From: Verticillium longisporum
Taxonomy: Eukaryota; Ascomycota; Sordariomycetes; Glomerellales; Plectosphaerellaceae
Assembly: GCA_019188255.1 (NCBI GenBank)
Contig: JAETXT010000002.1
Location: 6,813,011 to 6,877,010 of the forward strand
Direction: 5' to 3'
Length of the DNA stretch: 64,000 nucleotides
Part shown: piece by piece, positions 48,301-60,020 of the stretch
How positions within the stretch are numbered: the first letter of the stretch is position 1
Layout of the letters: each line of letters begins with the position of its first letter
Translations under genes and position numbers: made by a program
The notes under the pieces: model-generated
Databases searched by the model: none
The model's input: only the letters and a program-made list of their open reading frames with translations
Told to the model about the DNA's origin: nothing

Positions 48301-51300
48301 TAAGAGGCGAAAGAGTTAACTCTCTATTAATAACTATTCTATTTATAGATAGAATAACTATTAAGGCTTCTATAAGCTATATACCCTTCTTCCTCCTCTA
48401 TAGCTATAAAGCTATTATATTAATTAAGACTACCTTACTTATATAGCGGATATTAGACTAGGACTTAGTCCGTTCGCCTAATTAGGAGGTCTAGATATAT
48501 TTAAGGGCCTTTTCCTAGCTTAAATTTAATAGGATTAAAGCGATTTAAATACTTAACTATTAATAGTATATTAGGATTAAGGGGTTAAATCGCTAAAATA
48601 CTATTTAATTCTATACTTAGAAGCTCTAAACTAGGGACGTCGTCCTTATCTATAACGTTAAATAAATAATAAATATATTAAGAAATATAAAGCTTAACCC
48701 TTATTAATAGGGCCTATTTAGAATTACCTTAGCTATACCTAGGAACCTCTTATTTAAGCTAGAAATAATAAGAGGGGAACTTATCTAAGGGGTTATTTAT
48801 ATAAGCTAATAGCTTAAAAAGTTTATCTTAGACTTAAATAGCTAATAGGAACCTAAAAGCGAAGAATTATTTATAAAAGACTATAAAGAAGAATTCGCGA
48901 AAATACTTAAAGCTATTATATTATAGGATGAAGTATTAGAAGGACTTTATTCCCCTAATTAAGTTAATACCTATCTAATATATTCTAATTTAATTAGTGA
49001 AAACTAGAATATTAATAAAACGATTAACCCTAAGGGCTCCTTTATACCTCTAGATAACCTTCTTTAGCGATCTAGATAGCTCTAAGAACTTATTATAGAA
49101 TAGACCCGAGTACTTATTATTAAATTATAGTAATATAAATAATATATTCGCTTAGAGGTATAAATTTAGGGCCTATTTAATAAAGGTATATACTTTAAAA
49201 TAGACGATATTAATTAGGAATAATTTAGGATATTTATTAATTATATTAATATAATATAATTAAGGGAATCTATATAACGGGATATTAGATTTTAATATAA
49301 TTTATATTCTTTTTCTTTTATTAATAATTTAATTATATTCCCTATAATATTATTAAATATTTAAAATATTTTAGCTCTTTTTTTAAACTTTCCTATTTTC
49401 GTCCTATCTTTTCCGCTCTTTCCTTCTCTCTTTTAATTTATAGATAATATAGTATATTTAGAATATAATAGTCCTAAAATACTAAATATATATTATATCG
49501 ATATTTTATTTCTTTATTCCCTAATTAAAATTCCTATTATATTTATAATCTTAATTATATTATTCCCCTAATTATAATATACTCCTTTACTTTCCCTTAT
49601 ATAAGTTATCCTAATTAGATATTTACTTAGGTATAGGACTCCCGATTAAGTATTAGGGACGAATAGAGTTAGGATAAATATTAATAATATACTTTAATAG
49701 GGATATATAGATTAATTTAATTAAGTTATTTAATACTTAAGTAATTAACTTAGATTATAATTAAATAACTATATTATAAATACGCTAGCTAATATATAAA
49801 GTACTATTTATAAATATAAATATATTAATACGAAGTACCTACTTTATACCTAATAACCCTATAGGCTTTATTATTACCTTAATTATATTAGCCTCCTTAG
49901 AACTAAGAATATTTACTTTATCCTCTTTAAAATCTTAGCCTAATTATTAAGTATATTCTCCTTAATCTCGTCTATAATAAGCTAATTATTCGTAAAAATA
50001 TAAGATCTAAAGTTAAGTACTAATATAGAATCTCGATTAGGCTATTATATCCTTATAAGCTCTAGTAGCTTAGAAATAAAGTAATAGTAAAAGGTTAAGC
50101 TCCGAGGACTATAAATAAGATCGAGAAGGTTATCGAATTTATCCTAGTAAAGAAGAGGACCTTAATTAAGGGCTTTAATTAGGTTATAGAAGATAACCTT
50201 AGATTTAAAATATATATACCCCTTCTAAGGTATTTAAATAAAATTAGAAAGGCTATTCTAGAAGCTATATTTATATTCTTTATAAATATAATTAATATAA
50301 TTAATATAATTAGGAAAGGAGATATATTAAAAATAAGGATATATAATATTAACTTAATTAGAAGCTAAAAAGATTAACTATTAATTCTCCTTATAGCCTT
50401 TATAAGGATTATAATTAATACCTTTAAAACCTTATATAATTAGCGAGAATAGAGCTAAGCGATAATAAGTAATTTTAATAAAGAATAATCTAAAAGGCCT
50501 ACTTAGCTCGGAAACGATAAAGATATAATAATAGAATACTTAATTAGGGAAACTACTAAATATAGATAGCTTCCGACTCTTATAAGTATTAAGAAATAAA
50601 GAGATATTATTAGAGTTCTAATTTATTTACTTTATTATTCTCTAGAACTATTTAATAATATTAGATTAAGAATTAGTATTAAGGATAGTTAGCTTAAAGA
50701 TAAGCTCGAAGTATTAAGGAAGGGGATCGCTATCTTTATTCTTATTATCTATAAAGGCTTATTATATAAAATAAATTAATAATTAAAAAAGTATTAATTA
50801 ATATATAGAATAGCTTTTAATTAGAGGAATAGAATTTATAAGAATATAGAAATCGTTAATATCTATTATGTATTTAGACTTCTTCTTCTCGAGCTAGCTA
50901 TAAAGCCTATATAGCTAAGGTTAATTATTAAAATAATTATTCTTAATAATATAAAGCTTAAGAATTTAATTTAAAAGGAATTATAACCTTTAACTAGAAG
51001 AACTTATAATAGTATTATTAATAGTTATATTTAAATAAGAAGAAGGAAGAATATAGAGGGTATAATAATTCCTATTACTTTTAAGGGTAGAATAAGAAAG
51101 GAGTAACGATTAGAATAATATTATTTAATTTAATTACCTGAATTAATAACCTCTTAATAGATTTACTAACCCTCCCCTTCTTTCTTAATAGGGATAATAA
51201 TTTATTATTAAATTACTTAGAATTAATAAGCCTCTTAATAGAACGATTAACTTTACGATCTATTATTATAAAAAGGAAAAGGAACCTTTACCTTAGCTAA

Positions 51301-51799
51301 AGAACCTCCTTCTCTCTTATATATAAATGTTAAGCTTATAGACCTCCTCTATTTACTTCTTAAATGCTCTTCTTATTTATAAATAACTTAATTAGGATAA
51401 CGATATAATCTATTACTCTATTCTCTAAATACTATCCTCTTATTCTCTCTTTTTACTATAACCTCTCCTCCCTTTATTTTCTTCTTTTTATTTATAATTT
51501 ACTCTATATTTTTCCTTTTTATTTACTTTTAATATAGTTCCCCTAATTATTTATTAAGATATCTAAAAATAATTATATATTATATAAGGATAATATTTAT
51601 AAGAGTTACTCTATTATTCTAATAGCTATAAGGACCGACCCCTTTAACTTACTTAGAACTCCTATATTATAAATTAATTAAGAAGCGCTCTTCCTTATTT
51701 CTCCTAATTAGCTAAAGCCTATACCTATCTCGATAATAGTAGCCCCTTTAAATAAACTTATATCCTATCTAGAAAATAAATAATTCCGAATTAACTATA

Positions 51800-51845
51800 A
51801 CGTAATCCACAAGCGAGTGGTTCACCCATGCGAGTGGTTCACTTC
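51800..51845 (+). repeat. Left terminal inverted repeat of the Fot1-like element
   Basis: 46 bp matching the reverse complement of 53,614-53,659 with one mismatch at 51,829. The 13-mer GCGAGTGGTTCAC occurs twice inside it (51,813-51,825 and 51,830-51,842). Confidence 0.92.
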
Positions 51846-51906
51846 ACCCCGACCCGACAAACATTCCGAGGAAAACCTCAACCCAAACGCCGTAAATCAA
51901 TTAAAA

Positions 51907-53561
51907 TCACTCCTCCTCGTCTTTTGCAGACGATGAGATAGCTACCTGACAAGTTCTCGCGTTGTGGCCGGTCTTCCCGCATACGCTACAGCATCGTTTC
52001 TTCGGCTGGGACCACGACGCGGGACCCGGGTTCTGCAGCGTTTCCTCTTTTATCTGGATATCTACTTCCTTCTGAGCAATCTTGTCCTGTCCCTCGCCTA
52101 CAGCCATGCTTCCTCCTTCCCGGAGACGTAGCTTTTTGGCCCTCCGGCGTCGGCTTAGTGTAGCATTTTCCTCTCGAAGGATCATAACCTCTGACTTCAA
52201 AAGAGCGATCTGGTGCATAACACCCCGCGTCCCCTTCGCAAGATAGTCAACAGCATCTAAAATTGACGTTGGGGAGCTTCCCTGGTGGCGTGAGATTCGC
52301 CCTTTGATGAAGTCAGTCTGGGAACCTGCCTCGAGCAGGTTAGTGGGCGTCTTAGAGACCCAAGAATCACGCTCCCCGTGGGACGTCCCCGGAGGCGTCG
52401 TCGTCCTCAACCTCACATCCAGCTTTGACAGGACTGTTTCCGGGTTATGGGGGACAAGCCCCGCTCCTCGAAAGCCTCCCTGGATGTTTTTTCTGTCATT
52501 GCTTGCTGAAATGCAGCCGAAAACGCCGGGAAGAAGTCCTCTTTGCTGATGTGCGTTGTACCCGCCCTCATCCTATCCTCGATTTGCCGACCGTATGCTT
52601 TCTTTAGTGGGCCAAAACACCCAACATCGAGAGGCTGGAGTAGATGTGACGAATGAGGAGGCATACAGAGTGTGATGATGTTGTTCTCCTTGCAGTAGAG
52701 TTCGAAGTCGACCGAGTGGTGACTTTCGTGGCCATCCAGGATCAGTAGGCGATAACCGCCCGAAGTACGGGACTTTGTATGCCTGTCAAAATGCCGAATC
52801 CATTCCAGACCAATATCATTCGTCGTCCAGCCGTTTGGAGATGTTGCGATTCTCCAGTCGCGAGAAATCGCGTCGTCCTGGTACCAGCTCGAGAGGTGGT
52901 ACTTGCCCGAAACCACGATGAACGGCGGGACGGAGAAACCCAACGCGCCAACGCCCTGGATCACCGTAACCCATTCCCGGTTGCCTGGCTGCCTCATCTT
53001 CACATTGGACCGTCTTTCCGAACTGGTCACGACCATTCCGTTGGCGATAACGCCCATCTGGAAGCCGGTCTCGTCAAAGTTGTACATGTCAGCCTCTTGG
53101 ATGCCGTACTTGGCGATCATGTTATGCACGAGGCGGAACCACGCGTTTATCGCGTCCGGATCTTCGCATTGGGCCCTCTTGTAGTCGTACTTGCGAAAGA
53201 AACGCGTCCGGAGCTCTGGTTGCCGTTTGACGAAGTTTGCGGCCCAGTTCTTCCCGACGCGTGGCGCGTCACGGTCGGCAAGCAGGCGATTCGCCATATC
53301 TCCGACCTCACCCAACCGGGGAGGGTAAGATCGCGCATCTAGGTCAAGGATATATTCGACAATAGTTTTCTCTTCTAGTACTGTTAATTTGGCAGAATTG
53401 GGCGGGCTTTCGCGTCGGGAGGGTTTGCCCTTCTGGCGTCGGAGGAGCGTCGTTAAGGGGACGGTGTAGATCCTCGCAGCACTCCGGGCGCTTAGGTTCG
53501 GGTCATTGTCCATAGCTTGGATAGCAAGGAATAATTGACCTTCTTTTGAAAGAGTCTCCAT
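51907..53561 (-). CDS. Fot1/pogo-family transposase (DD35D) with a one-base frameshift
   Basis: Cut-and-paste transposase of the Tc1/mariner superfamily. Residues about 10-45 form a psq-type helix-turn-helix and 58-122 a CENP-B/Tc5-type DNA-binding domain; the DDE_1 catalytic core follows. The catalytic aspartates are all present: D163 in YNFDETGF, D276 in LILDGHESH and D312 in LLQPLDVGCF, the last pair 35 residues apart as in Fot1. The C-terminus has a CCHC zinc knuckle (CSVCGKTGHNARTC, about 51,945-51,990). The frame breaks at the T6 run 52,487-52,492 (A6 on the coding strand). The first frame ends at 52,413 after about 382 codons. The continuing frame reads RGAGLVPHNPETVLSKLD, typical of the family, and runs to 51,907; total about 552 aa if one A is added. 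All catalytic residues lie before the break, but the protein as written lacks its normal C-terminus. Confidence 0.9.
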
Positions 53562-53613
53562 CGCGGGCGGAGGTGGAATCTGTAGAATTCAGGTGTAGGT
53601 CGTGGGCCCGGGC

Positions 53614-53659
53614 GAAGTGAACCACTCGCTTGGGTGAACCACTCGCTTGTGGATTACGT
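53614..53659 (-). repeat. Right terminal inverted repeat of the Fot1-like element
   Basis: Reverse complement of the left repeat with one mismatch. It contains two copies of the same 13-mer on the minus strand (53,617-53,629 and 53,634-53,646). Confidence 0.92.
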
Positions 53660-53661
53660 TA

Positions 53662-54540
53662 GAGTATATACGAAAGATATACTATAGATATACACTTACT
53701 AGTACCGGTATGCTCCTAGCGGAAATAGTAGCGGAGGGCGGGCTAGGATGAAAAAACCTTACTATATATAGAGCTAGCGCTATCGATATCGATTATATAG
53801 CTATAGAGAAGAAGTTAAGTATATATTTAGTATATATAGAGTATATCTACTTATACGCCCGAATTAATACGCAAGATACGATTACTAGTATTAGGACCTT
53901 CGGCATTTATAGCTAGGGTAATAGTAGGAGCTAGTATATATTAAGTATATATTTAAATTAAACCTCGTTATTTTTAAACTTATTACTAGCTAAGTTTATA
54001 GCACTACTATTATTAATATACTAGGTAATAGCTATATTTATATATATATTAAATATATATATAATATTATTATTAAGGGAGATATATATTAGCGGGATAC
54101 TAATTAACGTTAGGGTTAGGGATAGGGCCTATTATATTAGAACTTCGTCTCTATATATATAATATATATACCCCCTTTACCGTAATAGTAATTAAAATCC
54201 GAGGGATTATTAGCGCTACGTATAGCAACGTTATCGTAGTTAGTAGGGTTAGATATACTTCGAGATATAAGTTAGTATATATATAATATAAGCTAGCCTT
54301 ATACGTAACTTATATACTAGTACGATTATCGATATACTAAGGGTATTTAGTATAGGCGGAGTTATATAAGGAGGAAAGTAGGAAATAAATTTTTTTACCT
54401 CGTAGTATAAGTTCGGTATATACCTAATTAATACATTATATAGGCTAGGGGTAGGTCGAATGTAGGTCCTAGATAGCAGAGTCATAGTGCTATATCATAG
54501 TCTATCATTCATAGTATACTGTCCATTTATGTTTTCTTCT
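53662..54540. repeat. AT-rich, RIP-affected block (right part)
   Basis: This is the continuation of the AT-rich repeat block on the other side of the transposon, with scattered TATATA runs and no usable reading frame. RIP looks slightly less saturated than on the left, since some CpA and TpG survive. It ends at about 54,540, where composition returns to normal. Confidence 0.8.
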
Positions 54541-56534
54541 AAAAATTATGCTAACTACCCCCCTCGAGGTTTCTCCGGATTGGGGGGGGTGAACTTTAGT
54601 CTCATCCCTGTGAGCTGTAACCTCCTTCGTAACTGGCTGAGGAATGATTATCCATGGTCGTGACTCGCGGGGAAGCATAAACAGGGCAGCCATGTGCCGG
54701 CGGGTCAAGCGCAGAGAGAAGGTGGCATGTCGACGTCTCCGAGGACCGGCGAGTCAGAAACAACGAATTGTCGATGATATGGGGCATCTGCAGACACAGC
54801 AGTATTACTCAAAGAGCGGGTCTGGCCTTTTTTATTTCTGCTGGATGCGTCGGTCAAGCTGCAGCGCAGGATGAATGCTGGAGAAAGCGGAGCCATGTTG
54901 TGTTTCCGAGCCGTTGGGCCGAGGGCTTTGACAGCGGGAGATGACAAGTCGATGGGAGTTGATGAGTTGATGGGCGAGGCGCTGGCATAGTTGGAGGCGA
55001 GAGACAGGGAGATGCAATGCAAAGACGAATTGGTGATGCTTCTTCGAGTTTTCTCCTTCGGCTTTGCCGACTCGGGCGGAGGCAGGATCAAGCCACCCGC
55101 CGCCTTGCCGTTTGCCCTTGCCTCTTGCCCTTGCCGTTTGCCCCTGCCGCTTGCCCTTGCGGCTTGCCCCTAGCACTTGCCCTTGCCGCCATTTGCTCCT
55201 TCCAATGGTCCTTGGCCACATCGGTACGTACCTTACCTGTAATGCAACTGCCTGGCTGACGTGGCTGGAGTGGCCTGTGCCACCATCGGCCTTTACAGCA
55301 GCCACCAACACTCAGTCGCTCCTTCATTCATTCTCTCCACGATGTTGATTTCCTGCCAACATCAAATTACACTTTACCAATCTCGCTCAGCCGCTTTGAT
55401 GCTGACTCGGCGAACACGTATCGGTGCCATCATGCTGGCCGACGACCTGGCCATCAGAACGCCATAGAGGTAGTATGCTGTGAAGACCATCTAGCCTTTC
55501 CAACGACTGGATGATCACGAATGGTCTTCAATGTTGGTGTCGGTTCGCAGGGGTCCCCGCTTCTGGGATGAACATCCGAGCTCTCTACCAGCGATCCCCA
55601 GACCAGTGAAACGCGACGAGCAGCTTCGTTGTGTGCCAGGGAACTTCATCATATCAAGACCATCATGTTCTCGCACTCGGACTATCAAAGATGCATCGAA
55701 ATCTTACCTACTCAACCAGACCTACCTGTTGTCCAGATAAAAAGAACACAGTCGAACGCAAAGTGGTGGAAGAGTCAGGCCTGCACAGACAGTCCAATTT
55801 CGTTGGAATCCAATAATGCATCCTGGTTGCTCGAGAATGATCCCAAGATGGATATCACACCGACTCGAGGAATCACGCTGCCAGTCCCGGTATGCCCCGG
55901 CATCCCCACGTTGCAACCAATGCAAAGACCGCTCATCCTTAAGCAGCAACCACTTTTGATACGATGGACCCTGTTCGTGCCTTCGGACGGGGACACTGCA
56001 AGCCTGGTTTCCCATCATCGCCGGCTGCAACACAGGCACATGGTTGGGGAGCCATTGTTTGGACCAGCACGAACAAACCAGGTGGCTGGCTCCCTTGATG
56101 CAACCCTGGAATCATGCACGCCGCGCACGTCTCGTCATTCCTACCATCAAAAGATCGTCATATTCTTGTAAACAGCTGCAGCCGTTCTTATCTCGTGCCT
56201 GAGTCATGTCCGTGGCGACAGACATGGTCTATGGAGGTATCTCGAAACCATGGAACACAAAGAAAGAGAGCATAACAAGTCATCGTCCGCTGCAATCGAA
56301 CACCAGACACCAGCGCACAAAGACAAAAGAATCCTAATCCGGGGATTTCTCTTCCCCCACCCCAGATAGCTATACCTTGCTAATGGACCAACCCCCCACG
56401 ATATCATCCATCTTATGAGAAGACGCGCTCCAGTGCCCGCTCCCGAGTCAGTCTTTGTTCCTGAGATAGCAAGATTGTAACCTCGCGCCGACCTCGCGCC
56501 AACCTCGCGCCGACCTTTCGTCCCAAGCCACCGG
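54541..56534. other. Intergenic region right of the AT-rich block
   Basis: This 2-kb stretch of normal composition has no supported gene. It contains a short minisatellite near 55.1 kb and presumably the 3' end of the glycosyltransferase gene transcribed toward it. Confidence 0.5.
55101..55195. repeat. Minisatellite, units like CTTGCCGTTTGCC
   Basis: Six to eight imperfect 11-12-bp units alternate CTTGCC with GTTTGCC or GCTTGCC. No conserved protein is read across it on either strand. Confidence 0.7.
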
Positions 56535-58372
56535 TCAACGTCTGTCCTTCTCGGCAGAAGCCTTCCCAACTCTTCGCGGTATCACACCGCGCACCCAAAG
56601 GCCAACCTCGGTCAGGGCCAGGTACAACCCGGTGAAGACCCAAAACGTCATGACGACGCCGAATCCGCCGGCGAGCCTCGCATCGACGATGCGGGACGTG
56701 ACGACTTCGCGCGCGGCCTCCCTTGTCGACAACCACCCGTAGATGGGCGCCAACTGACTGGTCTGGCGATACAGCGGCGCGTGTCTCGCCGGCGGCGCCA
56801 GTTGCGCCAACTCCTTCTCGCGCTCCTCGATCGTGTCGGCCATGCGCCACGCCACCTGGTTGTTGATCTCGTCCCACGTCGCTTCGCACGCCATCTCCCT
56901 CGCCCGTCTGCCCATCTCCTCGCGCGCACCCCTATCCTCGGCGAGCCCCATGACGCGGTCGACAAACCCGTCCAGGTCCTCCGCCGGCACGAGGTGACCG
57001 CACTGGCCCTCGTCGATAATGTCGCTCGGCCCCCCCTCGTCGCGCGCCACGACAGGCACGCCGCTGGCCATCGACTCGAGCACGACGAGCCCGAACGTCT
57101 CCGTCACGGAGCAGTGCAGGAAGACGTCGCCCGACGCGTACGCCGTCGCCAGGTCGTCGCCCGTCTTGAACCCGGCAAAGACGACGCGGCCCTCGTCGCG
57201 CAGCGGGCCGTCAAAGAGTGCGTGCACCTCGCGCTCGACCTCGCGGTTGCGGTTGCCACCGACGACGTACAGCACAAACTTGAGCCCGCGCGCCCGCAGC
57301 GCCGCGGCGGCCCTGGCGAGAAAGTCAAAGCCCTTTTCGCCGGCGACGCGCGACACGCAGAGCAGGATGATCTCGCCGTCGGGTGCGATGGCGCGGCGCA
57401 GGGCGTCGCTGCGGCGGCCCGGGCGGAAGAGGGTCGTGTCGACGCCGCGGCGGAGGACGTCCATCTTGTGCCGCTGGACGCCCTGGGCCTCGAGGTAGCG
57501 GGGCACGAAGCGCGACGGGTAGAAGATGGTGCGCACGCTCTCGTGGCGGAAGAGGTAGCTCTGCACCATGGCAAAGGCGAAGACGGCGACGGTGCTCAGC
57601 GGGTGCGGGAACAGGATGGCGCAGTAGCCCGCGAGGTCCGTCTGGAAGTTGCAGATGACGGGCACGCGCTTCTCCCACGGCTGCTGCCGCATCTGCAGCA
57701 GCACCTGGAACCCCAGCGAGGCCGGCGACGCGAGGTAGATGAGGTCTGGCGGCTCGTCGGCGCCAAAGGTCCTTGCGAAGAGCGTCGTCACGCGCACGGG
57801 ATAGACGACTGATAGTTCGGGGTTGAAGGGCAGTGGGTAGCCGTGGAGACGGACCTCGACGAGAGGATCTTGGCTGTTCTTCTTGTCGTCGTTCTTGTTG
57901 TTCTCGCCACTGGGCCCCGTCAGAGTGGCACCCCCCGCGTGGTTCAGGGGCGCGACGACGGCGACGCGCGCGCCGTGGGCACGGAGGTGAGAGACGAGCA
58001 TGAGGGTCGTGCGGCTGACACCGTTGACGGGGCCGAAGGACTCGGTGCAGAGGAGGATGCGCTTGCCGACGAGCGAGGTAGGGAAGACGGCGTTGTCGTG
58101 GAGCGGGTAGCGCGGCGGCGCGGCGGCGTGCTTGGGGAGCAAGGGGGACGTGGACATTGTTGCTGCGCTGAGAGCCTGACGCCGCTCCCTTGCTGTGATT
58201 CTTGGACGAGGGCAGTCAGCTGGAGGAGTTGATCAAGCTTGCCGTTACCAAAACAAACGGGCTTGAGTTCTGGGGAGTGGTATTTGGCGGGCTTGCGGCG
58301 GATGCGCTTGGTTGTGTTGGCGGTATTGGAGCTTGAGCTTGAGCTTGTGCTTGTGCTGGTGCTAGAACTCAT
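56535..58372 (-). CDS. GT4-family glycosyltransferase with a probable 5' exon
   Basis: Retaining glycosyltransferase of the GT-B fold (group 1, CAZy GT4), resembling bacterial mannosyltransferases and plant sulfoquinovosyl transferases; the sugar donor is unknown. Main frame 58,157-56,535 (540 aa): N-terminal acceptor domain with ESFGPVNGVSRT, then the donor domain with CVSRVAGEKGFDFLARA and the EX7E motif (E353-TFGLVVL-E361), followed by SGVPVVARDEGG. A hydrophobic segment at about residues 498-522 (VVMTFWVFTGLYLALTE) suggests a membrane anchor near the C-terminus. Upstream, a second ATG at 58,372 opens a Ser/Thr-rich, then basic exon to 58,249. A 56-bp GTAACG..CAG intron with a CTGAC branch site (58,193-58,248) joins it in frame to the Met at 58,157 without any stop, giving 593 aa. 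I prefer the longer form, but the short start is possible. No lesions are seen. Confidence 0.85.
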
Positions 58373-60020
58373 GGTGAATTTGAAGAGGGAAAGAAGGAGA
58401 GGGAGGTGTTTGATGCTAACGTCAAGAGTGTGCGCAGGCTGTGCCCAAGATATCATGCTTTCAGGCCAGGCCATGTGACGGACAACAGCGCGTCTTCCCA
58501 TTCTGGGCACTGATGCTTCACAGGATGGCACCGTGGTGGGAGACGTGCATGGCGGTTGGTCAAAGTCACTGTCGGCAAGTGAGGTAAGGTAGGTCACGTA
58601 CAGTGATGGAGGGGTGCATGTGGAGGGGCTCATGACGAGGGGGAGGGGCAGGGAGAGTCAAGGGTCGTTCTGAGCTTAGCTGGGAGCACTGGGGGATCGG
58701 GTGGCGCGAATCGCTGGAACACATGGGCAAAGTGACAGGGTCCGCAGTGAACGATGGCCGAGCTCTCTGCTCGCGCCTGTACCTTGCCGACGGTTCTGAA
58801 GGGGTGGACCCTTAGATCGACCTTGATGTCGTGATGGCTTCACTTGCGGGGTCACCAAGATTCGTGTCGCCACGACCGCGCCGAATTGGTGCAGAGCAGT
58901 GCCATCATGATGACCATACTGTTGTCATTGACTTTTTGAGCCAACAAGATAAGGGACTGGTCTTGAGCAGCATACTGTTCAAGTGAGAAAAAGACTGGGA
59001 GGTCGAGAAACCTGTTGGGACGTATTTCCGAAATGGCACCCTCACCTCATCACAGAGTCTGGAATCACGCAAAGAATTCTCGATTCCCCTCCCTCAGATC
59101 CGACCAGCACCACGTTCTCAGTCTTTCCCCTTCTGGCTACGCCCAACGACTCGCCCATTGATCACGACTCGCATCGCGTGGCTGTGTTGAGGAACCAATC
59201 AGAAGCCGCGAATACTGCACACTCTCGGCTTCACGCCCCTGGCTGGGCGCACTGCGTCCCAACGAACATTCCCGTGAAACATGGTTGCGGCCATTCTGCT
59301 CGGCGCCCGGCTCGAGCGTCACTTCTGCTGTGCTCATTGTTCTGCCAATGCTCTTCGAATGACATTCCCTCGTGTAGGGTCTGATTGGACGGCAATGGAC
59401 GTTGCTGAGAGCAGCATACTGCTAGGGCCACGGTCACCGAGTCGGCTAGGGATTCATCGGATGCCGAAACCATGTCGATCGTGCGGATTTTGTCGGACCG
59501 CAGTCTGCGCATGAATGGCAATCGAGCACTGGTGGCGTCGGGGATAGGCCAGCACACAGCCCGAATGCAGTTGACTTGCTCTTGTGAGTTCATTGAACGT
59601 TGCTGCTAAGACATACAAGACGAAGTCTTCCATGCAAAGATCGGAGCTGTTAACATTCCGTCACGGAGTCAAACAGGCGGGCTGACGAGTGCCAGAAATC
59701 CTGGAGTCCTTGTGATGCAAAGTCGACCAACACGCACACGCAGGTTCTGTCACAAGATCCAAGATTTGTAAATCAAGCAGTGAATTGCTGGGAACATGCC
59801 GTCTTATCAGGGCCGCTAATATTATACCATATCAGGCCCGCGAAACAGCTATCGAGGCCCGTCGATTGCCGTGCAAGAATCAATAACACGAGGCGAAGCC
59901 CTCTCTATCGTCATGAAACGATGGGGGAAAAAATACATACAATAAGAAACAATGGTATCGAGTAGCAGTGCAACGCCAATTTCATAACCCGCCGCAGACA
60001 GACACGCATGGTCGCAATCA
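58373..60020. other. Intergenic region between the two minus-strand genes
   Basis: This 1.65-kb stretch has no supportable gene. It must contain the glycosyltransferase promoter and the 3' end of the GPI-protein gene. Confidence 0.5.

Larger units (their letters stand above)
42170..49100 (+). mobile_element. RIP-degraded Ty3/Gypsy LTR retrotransposon remnant
   Basis: Translated fragments in several frames still align by eye with fungal Gypsy polyproteins in the normal order gag, reverse transcriptase, RNase H, integrase on the plus strand. Stop codons are frequent, mostly where CAA, CAG or TGG would be expected, as RIP predicts. Catalytic Asp codons have become Asn through TpG-to-TpA changes. 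I could not find a matching pair of LTRs, so the element ends are approximate. It cannot encode a working protein. Confidence 0.75.
37881..51799. repeat. AT-rich, RIP-saturated repeat block (left part)
   Basis: Base composition changes abruptly at about 37,880 to strongly AT-rich sequence with almost no usable open frames. CpA and TpG dinucleotides are very rare, TpA is dominant, and CpG, CpC and ApG survive. That is the expected outcome of repeat-induced point mutation, which turns CpA into TpA on both strands of duplicated DNA. The stretch 37,990-38,265 is almost pure A and T. Remnants of a Gypsy element occupy about 42.2-49.1 kb. The rest (37.9-42.1 and 49.1-51.8 kb) is presumably other decayed repeats that I cannot classify. 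Confidence 0.88.
51800..53659 (-). mobile_element. Fot1/pogo-type DNA transposon, 1,860 bp, nearly unmutated
   Basis: The element is flanked by a TA target duplication (51,798-51,799 and 53,660-53,661) and bounded by 46-bp terminal inverted repeats beginning ACGTAATCCACAAGCGAGTG that differ at one base. Its length matches the Pot2/Fot1 size class. Composition is GC-balanced with normal CpA frequency, in contrast to the RIP-saturated DNA on both sides, so it inserted after the surrounding repeats were mutated. It carries a single transposase gene on the minus strand with a one-base frameshift. Confidence 0.92.

Noticed and set aside
37881..54540. Centromere
   Set aside because: AT-rich RIP-affected repeats also occur at many non-centromeric sites; a 16-kb block alone is no evidence.
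56781..57812. 343-codon plus-strand frame opposite the GT4 gene
   Set aside because: Arg/Ala/Val-rich shadow of a GC-rich conserved gene on the other strand.
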